A stretch of 64,000 nt of DNA from Swaminathania salitolerans (GTDB taxonomy: Bacteria; Pseudomonadota; Alphaproteobacteria; Acetobacterales; Acetobacteraceae): NCBI RefSeq assembly GCF_007988945.1, contig NZ_BJVC01000002.1:248001-312000 (forward strand), given 5' to 3'. Position numbers and translations under genes: made by a program. The stretch's first letter is position 1; each line of letters starts with the position of its first letter. The notes beneath the pieces were generated by a model. It was not told the origin of the DNA and did not search any database. It worked only from the letters and a program-made list of their open reading frames with translations. This document shows, in pieces, positions 19,761-28,896 of this stretch.

Positions 19761-21301
19761 AGATCCTCAAGCGCACGCGGCTCGCAGGAGGCCTGATGGC
19801 CTTCACGATGCTCGCATCCTGCAACCTCGCTCCGAAATATCATCGCCCCGCCCAGCCGGTGCAGAATGCCTATCCTGCCAATTCCGGCGTCACGCGCCCC
19901 CTGCGGGGTCAGGCTGCGGCGGATATAGGCTGGGAGCATTTCTTCACCGATGCCCGCTTGCGCGCCCTGATCGATCTCGCCTTGCGCAACAACCGGGATC
20001 TGCGCAGTCAGGCTGCCGCGATCATGGAGGCGCAGGGCAGCTACGAGGTGCAACATGCGTCGCTCTTCCCGCCGATCGGCGTGACGGGTCAGTCGCAATA
20101 TTTCGCCCCCTCGGAAACGGCCGGCTATTCCTTCGCGCCGGGTCTGGGGCGCAATGTGTCGCTCCTGCGCTTCTACAATCTCGGGATCGGCTTCTCGTCC
20201 TATGAGATCGATCTGTTCGGACGGATCCGCAATCTCTCGCGCCAGCAGGCGGAAGAGATGCTCGGCTCGAGGCTGAATGCCCAATCCGTCCTGATCAGCA
20301 CGGTCTCGCAGGTTGCCAACACCTATCTGCAATGGCTCGCCGATCGCGAGCTGGTCCGGGTAACGCAGGATACCCTGTCTTCGCAGCAGGACACGCTGCG
20401 CCTGACCCGCCTCAAATACGAGCACGGCGAAGCCGACGCCCTGACCCTGCATCAGGCCGAGACGCAGGTGGAGCAGGCCGCCAACAACAAGGCGCAGTAC
20501 GAGCGGCAGATGGCGCAGGACGAGCATCAGCTTCAGCTTCTCGTCGGCGCCCCGCTTCCGGACACGCTCCCGGCTCCGGCGCCTTTCGGCGCGCAGACGA
20601 TGCTTGCGAATCTGCCTGCCGGGCTGCCTTCCGACCTCATCGCACGCCGGCCCGACATCCAGGCAGCCGAGCATAATCTCAAGGCGGCAAACGCCAATAT
20701 CGGCGCAGCGCGTGCGGCGTTCTTCCCGCGTGTGATGCTCACGGCTCAGGAAGGGGTAAGCAGCCTCCAGTTCCGCCATCTCTTTACGCCGGGCGCTCAA
20801 ACCTGGTCGGCCTCGCCCAATATCACCCTGCCTATCTTCACATGGGGGCAGAACGCCGGAAATCTCAGGATCTCCAAGGCACGGCGTGCGCAGCAGATCG
20901 CGACGTACGAAAAAGCGGTCCAGACCGCCTTCAAGGAGGTCTCCGACGCGCTGACCGCACGCGAGACCTATCTCGCTCAGGATACGCATCTGAATGCGCT
21001 GGTGCATTCATCCCGTCAGGCCTACGATCTTGCGCGCATGCGCTACGATTCTGGCATCGATCCCTATCTGACGACCCTGACGCAGCAGCGCAGCCTCTAT
21101 GAGGCGCAGCAGGGGCTGATCGTGGTGCAGCTGGCTCGATACCAGAATCTCGTGACGCTCTACCGGGCGCTCGGCGGTGGCTGGAGTGCAAGGGATGTCG
21201 TTGCCGATGCTGCCGGAAAGGCGCAGGGACCGGAGGGCACCCGCACGTCATCCGGACAATCCGGCATGGATGGAGCCTCCCTTGGCGCACGCAAGGGATA
21301 G
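19757..21301 (+). CDS. RND outer-membrane factor lipoprotein (NodT/OprM type)
   Basis: The 514-residue protein has a lipoprotein signal (LMAFTMLASCN; Cys near residue 22) and two repeated halves with long helices, as in OprM. FNLGIGFSSYEIDLFGR-like signatures of the first half are seen (SYEIDLFGRIRNLSRQQAEE), and TQVEQAANNKAQYERQ and RRPDIQAAEHNLKAANANIG mark the repeats. It forms the trimeric exit duct through the outer membrane. The start overlaps the permease stop by 4 bases, showing a shared transcript. Confidence 0.93.
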   Translation: MKILKRTRLAGGLMAFTMLASCNLAPKYHRPAQPVQNAYPANSGVTRPLRGQAAADIGWEHFFTDARLRALIDLALRNNRDLRSQAAAIMEAQGSYEVQHASLFPPIGVTGQSQYFAPSETAGYSFAPGLGRNVSLLRFYNLGIGFSSYEIDLFGRIRNLSRQQAEEMLGSRLNAQSVLISTVSQVANTYLQWLADRELVRVTQDTLSSQQDTLRLTRLKYEHGEADALTLHQAETQVEQAANNKAQYERQMAQDEHQLQLLVGAPLPDTLPAPAPFGAQTMLANLPAGLPSDLIARRPDIQAAEHNLKAANANIGAARAAFFPRVMLTAQEGVSSLQFRHLFTPGAQTWSASPNITLPIFTWGQNAGNLRISKARRAQQIATYEKAVQTAFKEVSDALTARETYLAQDTHLNALVHSSRQAYDLARMRYDSGIDPYLTTLTQQRSLYEAQQGLIVVQLARYQNLVTLYRALGGGWSARDVVADAAGKAQGPEGTRTSSGQSGMDGASLGARKG

Positions 21302-21335
21302 GCGGCCCAGCCGACAGGAGAAGGAGCACATCGTC

Positions 21336-21698
21336 ATGAGAAAGCTATCGCGTCACATCCGCCCGGCAACGCTCGGCCTCGCGGCATTCGGCCTTTCGAC
21401 GCTCTGGACACTCGCGCTTTCGACGCCGGGTCTCGCCCAGGAGGAGGACGAGGAAAAGAAGAAGCCGGACATGCATCAGCTTGCACGGTCATCGGCCCTG
21501 CCGAAAGCGGAGGCGGATTTCAGCATGTTCCGCTACCGTCCGCCGGGCGACAAGGTGATCGAACAGGCCGATGCCCATCGTCTGCTCTTCAAGCGACCGG
21601 ACGGAACCCCCGACGGTTATGCGCAACGTCGGGGCAATGCCGTCATCTATTACGATCGTAACGGAAAAGTATCTCACGTCCAGCCTCTGGATGAGTGA
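21336..21698 (+). CDS. Small exported protein of unknown function, last gene of the efflux operon
   Basis: This 120-residue protein starts at ATG 21336 with GGAGAAGGAG just upstream. It has a clear signal peptide (Ala/Leu-rich, cut after PGLAQ, about residue 35), then an acidic-basic patch (EEDEEKKKPD) and a compact domain of ~65 residues with YRPPGDKVIEQ and GYAQRRGNAVIYYDRNG. It lies 34 bases after the OMF gene and before a hairpin, so it belongs to the pump transcript. I do not recognise the family. A role beside the pump in the periplasm is only a guess. Confidence 0.75.
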   Translation: MRKLSRHIRPATLGLAAFGLSTLWTLALSTPGLAQEEDEEKKKPDMHQLARSSALPKAEADFSMFRYRPPGDKVIEQADAHRLLFKRPDGTPDGYAQRRGNAVIYYDRNGKVSHVQPLDE

Positions 21699-21708
21699 GT
21701 TCCTGAGG

Positions 21709-21736
21709 AACGCAAGGGCGGAATCGCCTTTGCGTT
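21709..21736 (+). terminator. Terminator after the first RND operon
   Basis: AACGCAAGGGCG (21709-21720) and CGCCTTTGCGTT (21725-21736) form a 12-bp stem with one G-T pair and a GAAT loop, 11 bases after the last stop. The bases after it (TCTGTCTTG) are moderately T-rich. Confidence 0.7.
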
Positions 21737-21822
21737 TCTGTCTTGTAACACTATTTTTTAATTTAGCGTTCAGCCAAGTTTTGTAGCGGTTCTCCTCCGA
21801 TGAGCCCCTAAGATCGCCGACC

Positions 21823-23109
21823 ATGTCAGTGATTCCCCGAAGGCGCGCATCGCAGCGCCTCCTTCCGAAGCGCCTATCCTCCCGTGTCAGGGAAAGGCAC
21901 GTCCTTGCCTGTGCGCTCGGACTCGGCCTGTGCCTGATCCCGGCCGCCGCGCGTGCCGGAAGCTTCCACGACGCCTTGCGTGCCGCCTGGGTCAGGGATC
22001 CGAGCAACCGGTCCTTCTCGATCGACGCGAAGGCCTCCCACGCGAATGCGGGCGCTGCGGAATCCTGGTTTCCGGGCGGACCGATCGTCTCGGGCGAATA
22101 TCTCGACGATCACTTCATCGGCAGCAATCTCGGCTACACGACCTATCAGGGCGCCATAAGCGTACCGCTCTGGTTGCCGGGACAGGGAACGGCAACCATG
22201 CGAAGCGCGCTCGCCGACGAGGCCGTGTCGCGCGCCCGGATCAACGTCCAGCGTCTTCTGGTTGCGGTCAGGGTTCTCGATCTCGCGAGTTCGGCCACGC
22301 TCCTGCAGAAGAAGATCGGCAATCTGCGCGCGACGAGCACCATTCTCCAGCGCGTGGTGCATAGCGCACAGGACGGGCTGAGGGCCGGGGAGATCGCGTC
22401 CTCCGATTTCGATGCCGTCGTGGGCGAGAAGGGCGATGTCGACTCCCGCATCGCCGAGGCGGAACAGGCCCTGGAGAGTACGCGGGCCGAGCTCGAAGCC
22501 CTGACGGGATCGGACGATATTCCCGATATCCTGTCGCTCGACGGGCGTATTCTGGGGACACAGCGTCTCGCCCTCGATCCCTCCCGTGATCCGCGTCTCA
22601 TCATGGCGTCCGCGCTCGTGAAAAGTGCTAAGGCATCCTACAATCTGGCGCGGCATTCCTACATGCCGAACCCCACGCTCGGCGTTCAGGTGACCAAGCA
22701 GGGGCAGTACGGCAGCCCGTGGGATACGCAGGTCGGTGCCCAGTTCTCCGTGGCACTGCCGAGCGAGGCGCGCAACACGCCCATCGTCATGAAAGAGGTC
22801 AAGGCGATGGGTGCGGCAGAACGCGACGCCACCCTCGCCAAACGCAAGGTGACCGTTGAATACCGCCAGACCCGGGCGCGACTCAGCTCGGCTCTGGTGA
22901 TGCTGAAACATACCAACACCGCCCGTCAGGCGCTCGATCAGCGCGCGGCGGATCTCGAACGCGCATGGCGTGTCGGCGAGGCGCCCGTCATCGAATATCT
23001 CCGCGCGAGACGATCCGCCCTCGAATCGGGCCAGAGAGCCGCCGAAGCCGATGTGATCTGGCACGCCGCCATGATCCGAATGAGCCTGATGGCAGGAAAT
23101 TATCCATGA
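21823..23109 (+). CDS. Heavy-metal RND outer-membrane factor (CzcC type)
   Basis: The 428-residue TolC-family protein has a signal peptide with its cut after AARAG (about residue 46) and two helical repeats containing LRAGEIASSDFDAVVGEKGD and RVGEAPVIEYLRARRSALES. It is the outer-membrane duct for the Czc-type pump encoded next; the following adaptor gene starts within its stop codon (ATGA). The N-terminal basic stretch before the hydrophobic core is long (about 25 residues), so translation might start later, but no alternative ATG is well placed. The adaptor and permease classes define this as a metal pump rather than a drug pump. Confidence 0.87.
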   Translation: MSVIPRRRASQRLLPKRLSSRVRERHVLACALGLGLCLIPAAARAGSFHDALRAAWVRDPSNRSFSIDAKASHANAGAAESWFPGGPIVSGEYLDDHFIGSNLGYTTYQGAISVPLWLPGQGTATMRSALADEAVSRARINVQRLLVAVRVLDLASSATLLQKKIGNLRATSTILQRVVHSAQDGLRAGEIASSDFDAVVGEKGDVDSRIAEAEQALESTRAELEALTGSDDIPDILSLDGRILGTQRLALDPSRDPRLIMASALVKSAKASYNLARHSYMPNPTLGVQVTKQGQYGSPWDTQVGAQFSVALPSEARNTPIVMKEVKAMGAAERDATLAKRKVTVEYRQTRARLSSALVMLKHTNTARQALDQRAADLERAWRVGEAPVIEYLRARRSALESGQRAAEADVIWHAAMIRMSLMAGNYP

Positions 23110-24284
23110 AGCGCACTCTTCTGCCGATCGGCATGCTCCTCCTCGGTATGGCCTCTCCCGCTCTGGCTTCTCCCGCTCTGGCCGCATCCGGCTGGCCCGA
23201 TCACCCGATCGCAATCTCCCGTGAGGCCCTCAAACGCGAGGCGATCCACGTCGCCGTCGCCAAAGCGGGCGCGCTTCCTCCCCATATCGACGTGCCGGCC
23301 TATATCGATCAGGACGACAGGCGCAGCGCCCGGATCCATCCGGTGGGGCAGGGCAGGGTACAATCCGTGCTCGTGACGCCGGGCGAGATCGTCAAGCGCG
23401 GTCAGGTCCTGTTCACCTATGACGATTTCAGCCTCAGCGATGAGCGTCAGCGTCTGCTCTCGGCAGAAGCGGCCCTGCAGCAGCAGAAGGCCCTGAGGGA
23501 CGACGCCAGCCTGTCCTATCACCGCGCCCGTACGTTGCAGGGTGGCGCCGTATCCAGAGGCGAGGCACAGCGCCGTCTGTCGAGATTGCGGGATGCAGAG
23601 GGCGCCGTGAAGCGCAGCGAAGCGCTCGTTCAGAACGAACGCGAACGTCTCGCCCGCTTCAGTTCGAGTTCGGAGCGCACACAGGGCCTGCATTCGGCCG
23701 TCATCTCGCCCATAGACGGCATCGTCGACAAGATCACCGTGAGCGTGGGAGAGGAAGTGTCCAATCGCAGCAAGGCGGCGGTAGAAATCGACAATCTCTC
23801 CCATGTCTGGGTGGTGTCCCAGGTCGGTGAGCAACAGGCTGCGCATCTCACGCGCGGTGGACGCCAGCTCACCTGGCCCGCGCCGGATGTCGCCCCCATC
23901 GAATCACGGATCGAGCTGATCGAGGGGAGTGTCGATCCGATGACGCGCCATGTTCTGGTGCGCAGTCTGGTCGCGAACAGGCACGGCCAGCTCCGGCCCG
24001 AGATGCTCGTGAAAACGCGTCTTTTCTCATCGCGCAAGGTTTCCGGCGCGATCGTTCCCGATACGGCGATACAAACGATCGGCTCGCAGGATTGCGTGTT
24101 CGTCCGGCGCGACGAGACGCATTACGAGGCCAGAAAGATCGTCAAGGGCCCCGATCTCGACGGAGAGATCGTGATCACCGAGGGACTCAAGCCGGGCGAG
24201 ACGGTGGTTACGAATGGCAGTTTCGTGCTCAAATCCCAGGCGCTTCTGACCCCGCCGACCACGGAAGCCGGGGGCGGCAGGTAA
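23106..24284 (+). CDS. Heavy-metal RND periplasmic adaptor (CzcB type)
   Basis: The 392-residue protein has a signal peptide that contains a duplicated ASPAL-type block coded by an exact 15-base tandem repeat (23153-23182). The HlyD/CzcB order follows: VGQGRVQSVLVTPGEIVKRG (lipoyl), a coiled-coil hairpin rich in Arg/Glu/Ala, then SAVISPIDGIVDKITVSVG. The last third, with PGETVVTNGSFVLKSQ, is the membrane-proximal domain of CzcB/CusB proteins. It lacks an obvious His- or Met-rich metal-binding tail. It overlaps czcC by 4 bases and is 2 bases from the permease gene. Confidence 0.9.
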   Translation: MKRTLLPIGMLLLGMASPALASPALAASGWPDHPIAISREALKREAIHVAVAKAGALPPHIDVPAYIDQDDRRSARIHPVGQGRVQSVLVTPGEIVKRGQVLFTYDDFSLSDERQRLLSAEAALQQQKALRDDASLSYHRARTLQGGAVSRGEAQRRLSRLRDAEGAVKRSEALVQNERERLARFSSSSERTQGLHSAVISPIDGIVDKITVSVGEEVSNRSKAAVEIDNLSHVWVVSQVGEQQAAHLTRGGRQLTWPAPDVAPIESRIELIEGSVDPMTRHVLVRSLVANRHGQLRPEMLVKTRLFSSRKVSGAIVPDTAIQTIGSQDCVFVRRDETHYEARKIVKGPDLDGEIVITEGLKPGETVVTNGSFVLKSQALLTPPTTEAGGGR

Positions 24285-24286
24285 CC

Positions 24287-27200
24287 ATGCAGTTCATGCT
24301 CAAGCTGCTGAAGGGCCGCGCCGCGATTCTCGGCGCCGTGGTCCTTCTCATGATCGCCGGTATTGCCGATCTGCGAACCCTTTCGGTCGAGCCCGTACCC
24401 GACATTTCCCCCCGGCAGGTTCTGGTTTCGGTGCAGGCTCCGGGCCTTCCGACCGAGGAGGTCGAGCGCCTCGTCACCTTTCCCATAGAGACGGTGATGT
24501 CGGGGCTCGTCGGCGTCACGTCGATGCGCTCGGTTTCGCGCACGGGCGTCGCGGTGCTGTATCTCCAGTTCGATGACGGGACCGACATCTATCGCGCCCG
24601 TGAACTGGTCGCGCAGCGGCTCGACACAGCACGCGCAGCTGTAACCGTGCGAGGGCTTTCGATCAGTATGGGCCCCATGGCGACAGGCATGGGCGAGATC
24701 ATGCAGATCCAGATCCACGGAAAAGGCCGCTCCCTCGCCGCGCTGAACCGGATCATGACCTGGAACGTCGTTCCCAGGCTGCGTCTGATCCCCGGTGTGA
24801 TCGACGTCAACATAAACGGCGGCGCATCCCAGACCTTCGAGGTCGCTCTCAATCCGATGGCGTTGCGACAATATCGCGTCTCCGTTTCGGATGTGTTCCG
24901 CGCCGTCGATCAGGACAACGAGGCAGCGGGCGGCGCGTGGATCGAGCATAATGACGAGCAGCACGTCATAGTCGGGCGGTCTCTCATCGACAGTCTGGCG
25001 GAGCTCGGCGACGTTCAGGTGCGCAGTATGCCCAATGGCGGCGTCGTCCATGTCCGGGATGTGGGAAGCGTGCATGAGGGGCGTCTGCCGAGGCTGGGCG
25101 GCGTCACCCGCGACGGGCAGGGCGAGATCGTCAATGCGGTGATCCTGCTCCGGCAGGGCGCCAATGCGGAGGCGACTCTGGACCGGATCCGCAAGGCTCT
25201 GCCTCAGATCGTGCACAGCCTGCCCGAGGGTGTCACGATCGAACCCTATTACAGCCGCGCGACGCTGACGGATGTCACGATCCACACGGTGAAGGAAAAC
25301 CTCCTTCTGGGCGCGCTGCTGGTGCTTGTCGTGCTTCTCGTGGTCATCGGCGACTGGCGGGCATCGCTCGTCATCATCTCGGTCATTCCGTTTTCGCTCG
25401 TCGCCGCGATGGTGGGCATGAACCATCTGGGAATATCGGCGAATCTCCTCAGTCTCGGCGCGATCGATTTCGGCATGGTCGTCGACAGTGCTCTCGTGAT
25501 CGTCGAAAGCGTTCTGGCGAGCCAGGCAGCGGCCTCCGTTCCCCTGACCCATCGTATAGCGGCGACCGTCGCGTCCGTCGCAAGACCCGTGATCTTCGCG
25601 ATCCTGATCATCATCATGGTCTATCTTCCGGTGCTCACGCTGGAGGGGATCGAGGGACGCATGTTCCGCCCGATGGCGCAGACGGTGATTCTCGCCCTGA
25701 TCGCCTCTCTGGTTTACGCCCTGGTCTGCGTCCCGGCCTTCGCTGCACTGATCATGCGCATCAAGCCGCATACCCATGCCCAGGATGGGGCGCATGACGG
25801 GGCGCACGAAGAGGCACATGAAGCGAGCGGGGGAGAAACAGCCGCAGAGAACAAGGCCGCCCCGGGCAAAGGCCCGGAAGGCTCCGGGGCTGCGCATCCG
25901 CTCACGGGAACGGAGCACGACACGGCCTTCATCCGGTTCCTCCGCCGTGGCTTCGAGCCTGCCTCGCGCTGGTGCATGGCGCGCGGTCGTCTGGTCGTCG
26001 GGATCGCGCTTGCCGTGCTGGTCGTCTCGGTCGGACTGACCACGCGCCTCGGCGGCGAGTTCATCCCCCAGTTGCAGGAAGGCGACCTGATCGTCACCTC
26101 CACCCGGCTTCCCGGCATTTCGCTCGATGCATCGCTCAGGGCCGTCCAGCGGATCGAACGGACTTTGCGCGCCTTCCCCGATGTGCGCCTCGTCGTCAGC
26201 AATACCGGCACCTCGGCCATTCCGACCGATCCGCAGGGCGGCGAGCAGTCGGACACCTATGTGCTGCTCAAGCCGCGTTCGGAATGGAAGACGGCGTCCA
26301 CCCAGGAAGGACTCGTCACGGCATTCAACAAGGCATTGCTTCGCGACAATCCGGGATCGCTCTACAACTGGAGCCAGCCGATCCAGATGCGCATGGACGA
26401 TCTGCAGTCCGGGGTGCGCTCGCAGATCGCGATCGGGATCTACGGCCCGAAGATCGACACGCTCATGAAACTCGCCGCGGAGACGGCTGAGGTCGTCGCT
26501 GCGGTTCCGGGCGCCGCCGACGTGGCGCCCCAGGATGTCGGGACCATTCCCTATCTCCATATCGATGTCGACCGCACGGCGGCAGCACGCCTCGATGTCG
26601 ACACGGCCGAAGTCCTCGACGTCGTCGAGTCAGTGGGCGGACATGTCGGCCCACCCGTCTCGCTGCAGGATGCGCTGATCCCGACAGAGGTCCGTATCGC
26701 ACCGGGCGGGCGAGAGGATATGGACGATATCAGGATGCTTCCCGTCGTCACCCGTGGCGATCATGTCGTCAGGCTCGAGCAGGTTGCCGACATCACCACG
26801 CGGGACGGCCCCGCCGCGATCCGCCGGAACCAGGGCGAACGGCGCATGATGGTCCAGGCCAATGTCCGCGGACGCGACCTGAGTTCCTTCGTTCAGGCGG
26901 CCCAGAGCGCCGTGCAGAAAAAGATCGCGTTGCCGCCGGGCTATCGCATCGAGTGGAGCGGCCAGTTCAAGAACCTCCAGACTGCCGTGGCCCGGCTCGA
27001 GATCGTGGTGCCGATCACGCTCGTCCTCATCTTCTGCCTGCTGGTTCTCGCACTGGGCGACGTCTGGCTCGCAGGGCTGGTTTTCGTCAATCTACCCTTT
27101 GCGGCAACGGGCGGCATCATGGCCTTGTGGATACGCGGCATGCCATTCAGCATCTCCGCGGGAATCGGCTTCATCGCCCTGTTCGGCGTGGCCACGCTGA

Positions 27201-27496
27201 ACGGCGTCGTTCTGATCTCCTATATCCGGGACAAGCGCCTCGCGGGGCTGGACGCCGTCTCTGCCGCCGTGACTTCGGCCAGGGAACGCTTTCGCCCCGT
27301 GATGGCGACGGCCACGGTCGCCTGTCTCGGGTTTTTCCCCATGGCGTTCTCGATGAGTGAAGGCGCGGAGGTGGAAAAACCGCTCGCGACCGTCGTGATC
27401 GGGGGGCTCATCTCCTGTACGGCGCTCACCTTGCTCGTTTTGCCGACTCTTTATATCAAACTGTCTCAATGGAGAGAGCGCACCGCCAGTCTTTGA
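24287..27496 (+). CDS. Heavy-metal RND permease (HME, CzcA-like) with His-rich loop
   Basis: This 1069-residue inner-membrane exporter belongs to the HME class. In transmembrane helix 4, LGAIDFGMVVDSALVIVES puts Asp394, Asp400 and Glu407 at the spacing of CzcA Asp402, Asp408 and Glu415, the pattern of Zn/Co/Ni-type rather than Cu/Ag-type pumps. An insert of about 50 residues (around 493-545), with HTHAQDGAHDGAHEEAHE and more charged residues, follows the helices of the first half; it should lie on the cytoplasmic side and may bind metal. It works with the adaptor and channel just upstream. No metal-sensing regulator gene is adjacent. Confidence 0.93.
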   Translation: MQFMLKLLKGRAAILGAVVLLMIAGIADLRTLSVEPVPDISPRQVLVSVQAPGLPTEEVERLVTFPIETVMSGLVGVTSMRSVSRTGVAVLYLQFDDGTDIYRARELVAQRLDTARAAVTVRGLSISMGPMATGMGEIMQIQIHGKGRSLAALNRIMTWNVVPRLRLIPGVIDVNINGGASQTFEVALNPMALRQYRVSVSDVFRAVDQDNEAAGGAWIEHNDEQHVIVGRSLIDSLAELGDVQVRSMPNGGVVHVRDVGSVHEGRLPRLGGVTRDGQGEIVNAVILLRQGANAEATLDRIRKALPQIVHSLPEGVTIEPYYSRATLTDVTIHTVKENLLLGALLVLVVLLVVIGDWRASLVIISVIPFSLVAAMVGMNHLGISANLLSLGAIDFGMVVDSALVIVESVLASQAAASVPLTHRIAATVASVARPVIFAILIIIMVYLPVLTLEGIEGRMFRPMAQTVILALIASLVYALVCVPAFAALIMRIKPHTHAQDGAHDGAHEEAHEASGGETAAENKAAPGKGPEGSGAAHPLTGTEHDTAFIRFLRRGFEPASRWCMARGRLVVGIALAVLVVSVGLTTRLGGEFIPQLQEGDLIVTSTRLPGISLDASLRAVQRIERTLRAFPDVRLVVSNTGTSAIPTDPQGGEQSDTYVLLKPRSEWKTASTQEGLVTAFNKALLRDNPGSLYNWSQPIQMRMDDLQSGVRSQIAIGIYGPKIDTLMKLAAETAEVVAAVPGAADVAPQDVGTIPYLHIDVDRTAAARLDVDTAEVLDVVESVGGHVGPPVSLQDALIPTEVRIAPGGREDMDDIRMLPVVTRGDHVVRLEQVADITTRDGPAAIRRNQGERRMMVQANVRGRDLSSFVQAAQSAVQKKIALPPGYRIEWSGQFKNLQTAVARLEIVVPITLVLIFCLLVLALGDVWLAGLVFVNLPFAATGGIMALWIRGMPFSISAGIGFIALFGVATLNGVVLISYIRDKRLAGLDAVSAAVTSARERFRPVMATATVACLGFFPMAFSMSEGAEVEKPLATVVIGGLISCTALTLLVLPTLYIKLSQWRERTASL

Positions 27497-27653
27497 CCGC
27501 CCCCGGGAGATCCGGATATTTCCGGGCAAACCCGGGGAGGGGTATCGCGTTTTTCTCTCCTGACCGCATCCGGACCGTCTCGCCCGCTGCTCCGCACCGC
27601 CGAGGGACGGATCCCGCGATGTTTCCAGACTTTCCCTCTCCAGGAGACCACCG

Positions 27654-28709
27654 ATGCTGTCCTGTACAGGTTATGCCGCCCGCAGCGCTTCCGACCCGCT
27701 CGCTCCCTTCAGTTTCGAACGTCGCGACACCGGGCCTGACGACGTGCGGATCGAGATCCTCTATTGCGGTGTCTGCCACTCCGACATCCATCAGGCGCGC
27801 AATGAATGGGGCAACACCCTCTATCCCTGCGTCCCCGGTCACGAGATCGTCGGTCGCGTCAGCGAAGTCGGCACCAATGTGTCCCGGTTCCGGCAGGGCG
27901 ATGTCGTCGGCGTCGGTTGCATGGTCGATTCCTGCAGGGAATGCAAAAGCTGCCGCGACGGCTACGAGCAATATTGCGAGCAGGGCTTCGTAGGCACCTA
28001 TAATGGCGAGGATCGCCAGGGCAGGGGGATTACCCTGGGCGGCTATTCGAAATCTGTCGTCGTCGATCAGGCCTTCGTTCTCAAGGTTCCGGACGGGCTC
28101 GACCTCGCCGCCGTCGCCCCCCTGCTCTGCGCGGGTATCACGACATATTCGCCGCTCCGCCACTGGAAAGTCGGCCCCGGCCAGCGCGTCGGTATCGTGG
28201 GTCTCGGGGGGCTCGGTCATATGGGCGTCAAATTCGCCCGTGCCTTCGGAGCCGAAGTCGTCCTGTTCACCACCTCCCGCGGCAAGATCGAGGACGGATT
28301 GCGCCTCGGCGCCCACGAGGTCGTGCTCTCCACCGACAAGGAGGCGATGGCGCGCGAAACGGGACGCTTCGATTTCATCCTCGATGCGGTTTCCGCCCAG
28401 CACGACATCAACAGCTATCTTGCGCTGCTCAAGAGAGACGGCACGCTGGTGCAGGTGGGGGCGCCCGAAGATCCGCTCCCCGTCTCGGTGTTCAGTCTCC
28501 TGATGAAGCGTCGCAATTTCGCGGGATCGCTGATCGGCGGCATTCCTGAAACCCAGGAAATGCTCGATTTCTGCGGAGCCCACGGCATCACGGCCGATGT
28601 CGAGATGATCGCGATGGACGAGATCGAGACCGCCTATGCGCGCATGCTGCGCTCGGACGTCAAATACCGCTTCGTGATCGACATGAACACCCTGGCGGCG
28701 TCGGCCTGA
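27654..28709 (+). CDS. Zinc-dependent NADP alcohol dehydrogenase (YahK/cinnamyl-alcohol type)
   Basis: The 351-residue medium-chain dehydrogenase has the catalytic zinc ligands in YCGVCHSDIH and GHEIVG, and the four structural zinc cysteines in CRECKSCRDGYEQYC. The Rossmann motif is GIVGLGGLGHMGVKFA. Its sequence pattern places it with E. coli YahK/YjgB and plant cinnamyl-alcohol dehydrogenases, which reduce a broad range of aldehydes with NADPH. CAGGAGA lies 7 bases before ATG 27654. It stands alone between the metal pump and a perfect hairpin. Confidence 0.93.
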   Translation: MLSCTGYAARSASDPLAPFSFERRDTGPDDVRIEILYCGVCHSDIHQARNEWGNTLYPCVPGHEIVGRVSEVGTNVSRFRQGDVVGVGCMVDSCRECKSCRDGYEQYCEQGFVGTYNGEDRQGRGITLGGYSKSVVVDQAFVLKVPDGLDLAAVAPLLCAGITTYSPLRHWKVGPGQRVGIVGLGGLGHMGVKFARAFGAEVVLFTTSRGKIEDGLRLGAHEVVLSTDKEAMARETGRFDFILDAVSAQHDINSYLALLKRDGTLVQVGAPEDPLPVSVFSLLMKRRNFAGSLIGGIPETQEMLDFCGAHGITADVEMIAMDEIETAYARMLRSDVKYRFVIDMNTLAASA

Positions 28710-28713
28710 CCGG

Positions 28714-28757
28714 GAGGCTCTGCCATGCCGCGTCCACTCCGGGTGTGGCAGAGCCTC
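28714..28757 (+). terminator. Terminator-like hairpin after the alcohol dehydrogenase
   Basis: GAGGCTCTGCCA (28714-28725) and TGGCAGAGCCTC (28746-28757) are a perfect 12-bp inverted repeat with a 20-base loop, starting 5 bases after the stop codon. No clear T-run follows. Confidence 0.6.
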
Positions 28758-28896
28758 GTACTGCCACTCGCTTCATTCGGACCTGCGTTTGCTTTGGCGC
28801 GTAGCGACAGTGGCCTTGTCCACAGCGGCGAAATAGCGGAGATGAAGACACTACGCGGTATTTTTCCGTCAGGTTTAGAGCGAGGAACTCTCTATT

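Noticed and set aside
24122-26560. An 812-codon open frame antisense to the CzcA-like gene
   Set aside because: A shadow of GC-rich codons; low-complexity Asp/Arg/His composition.
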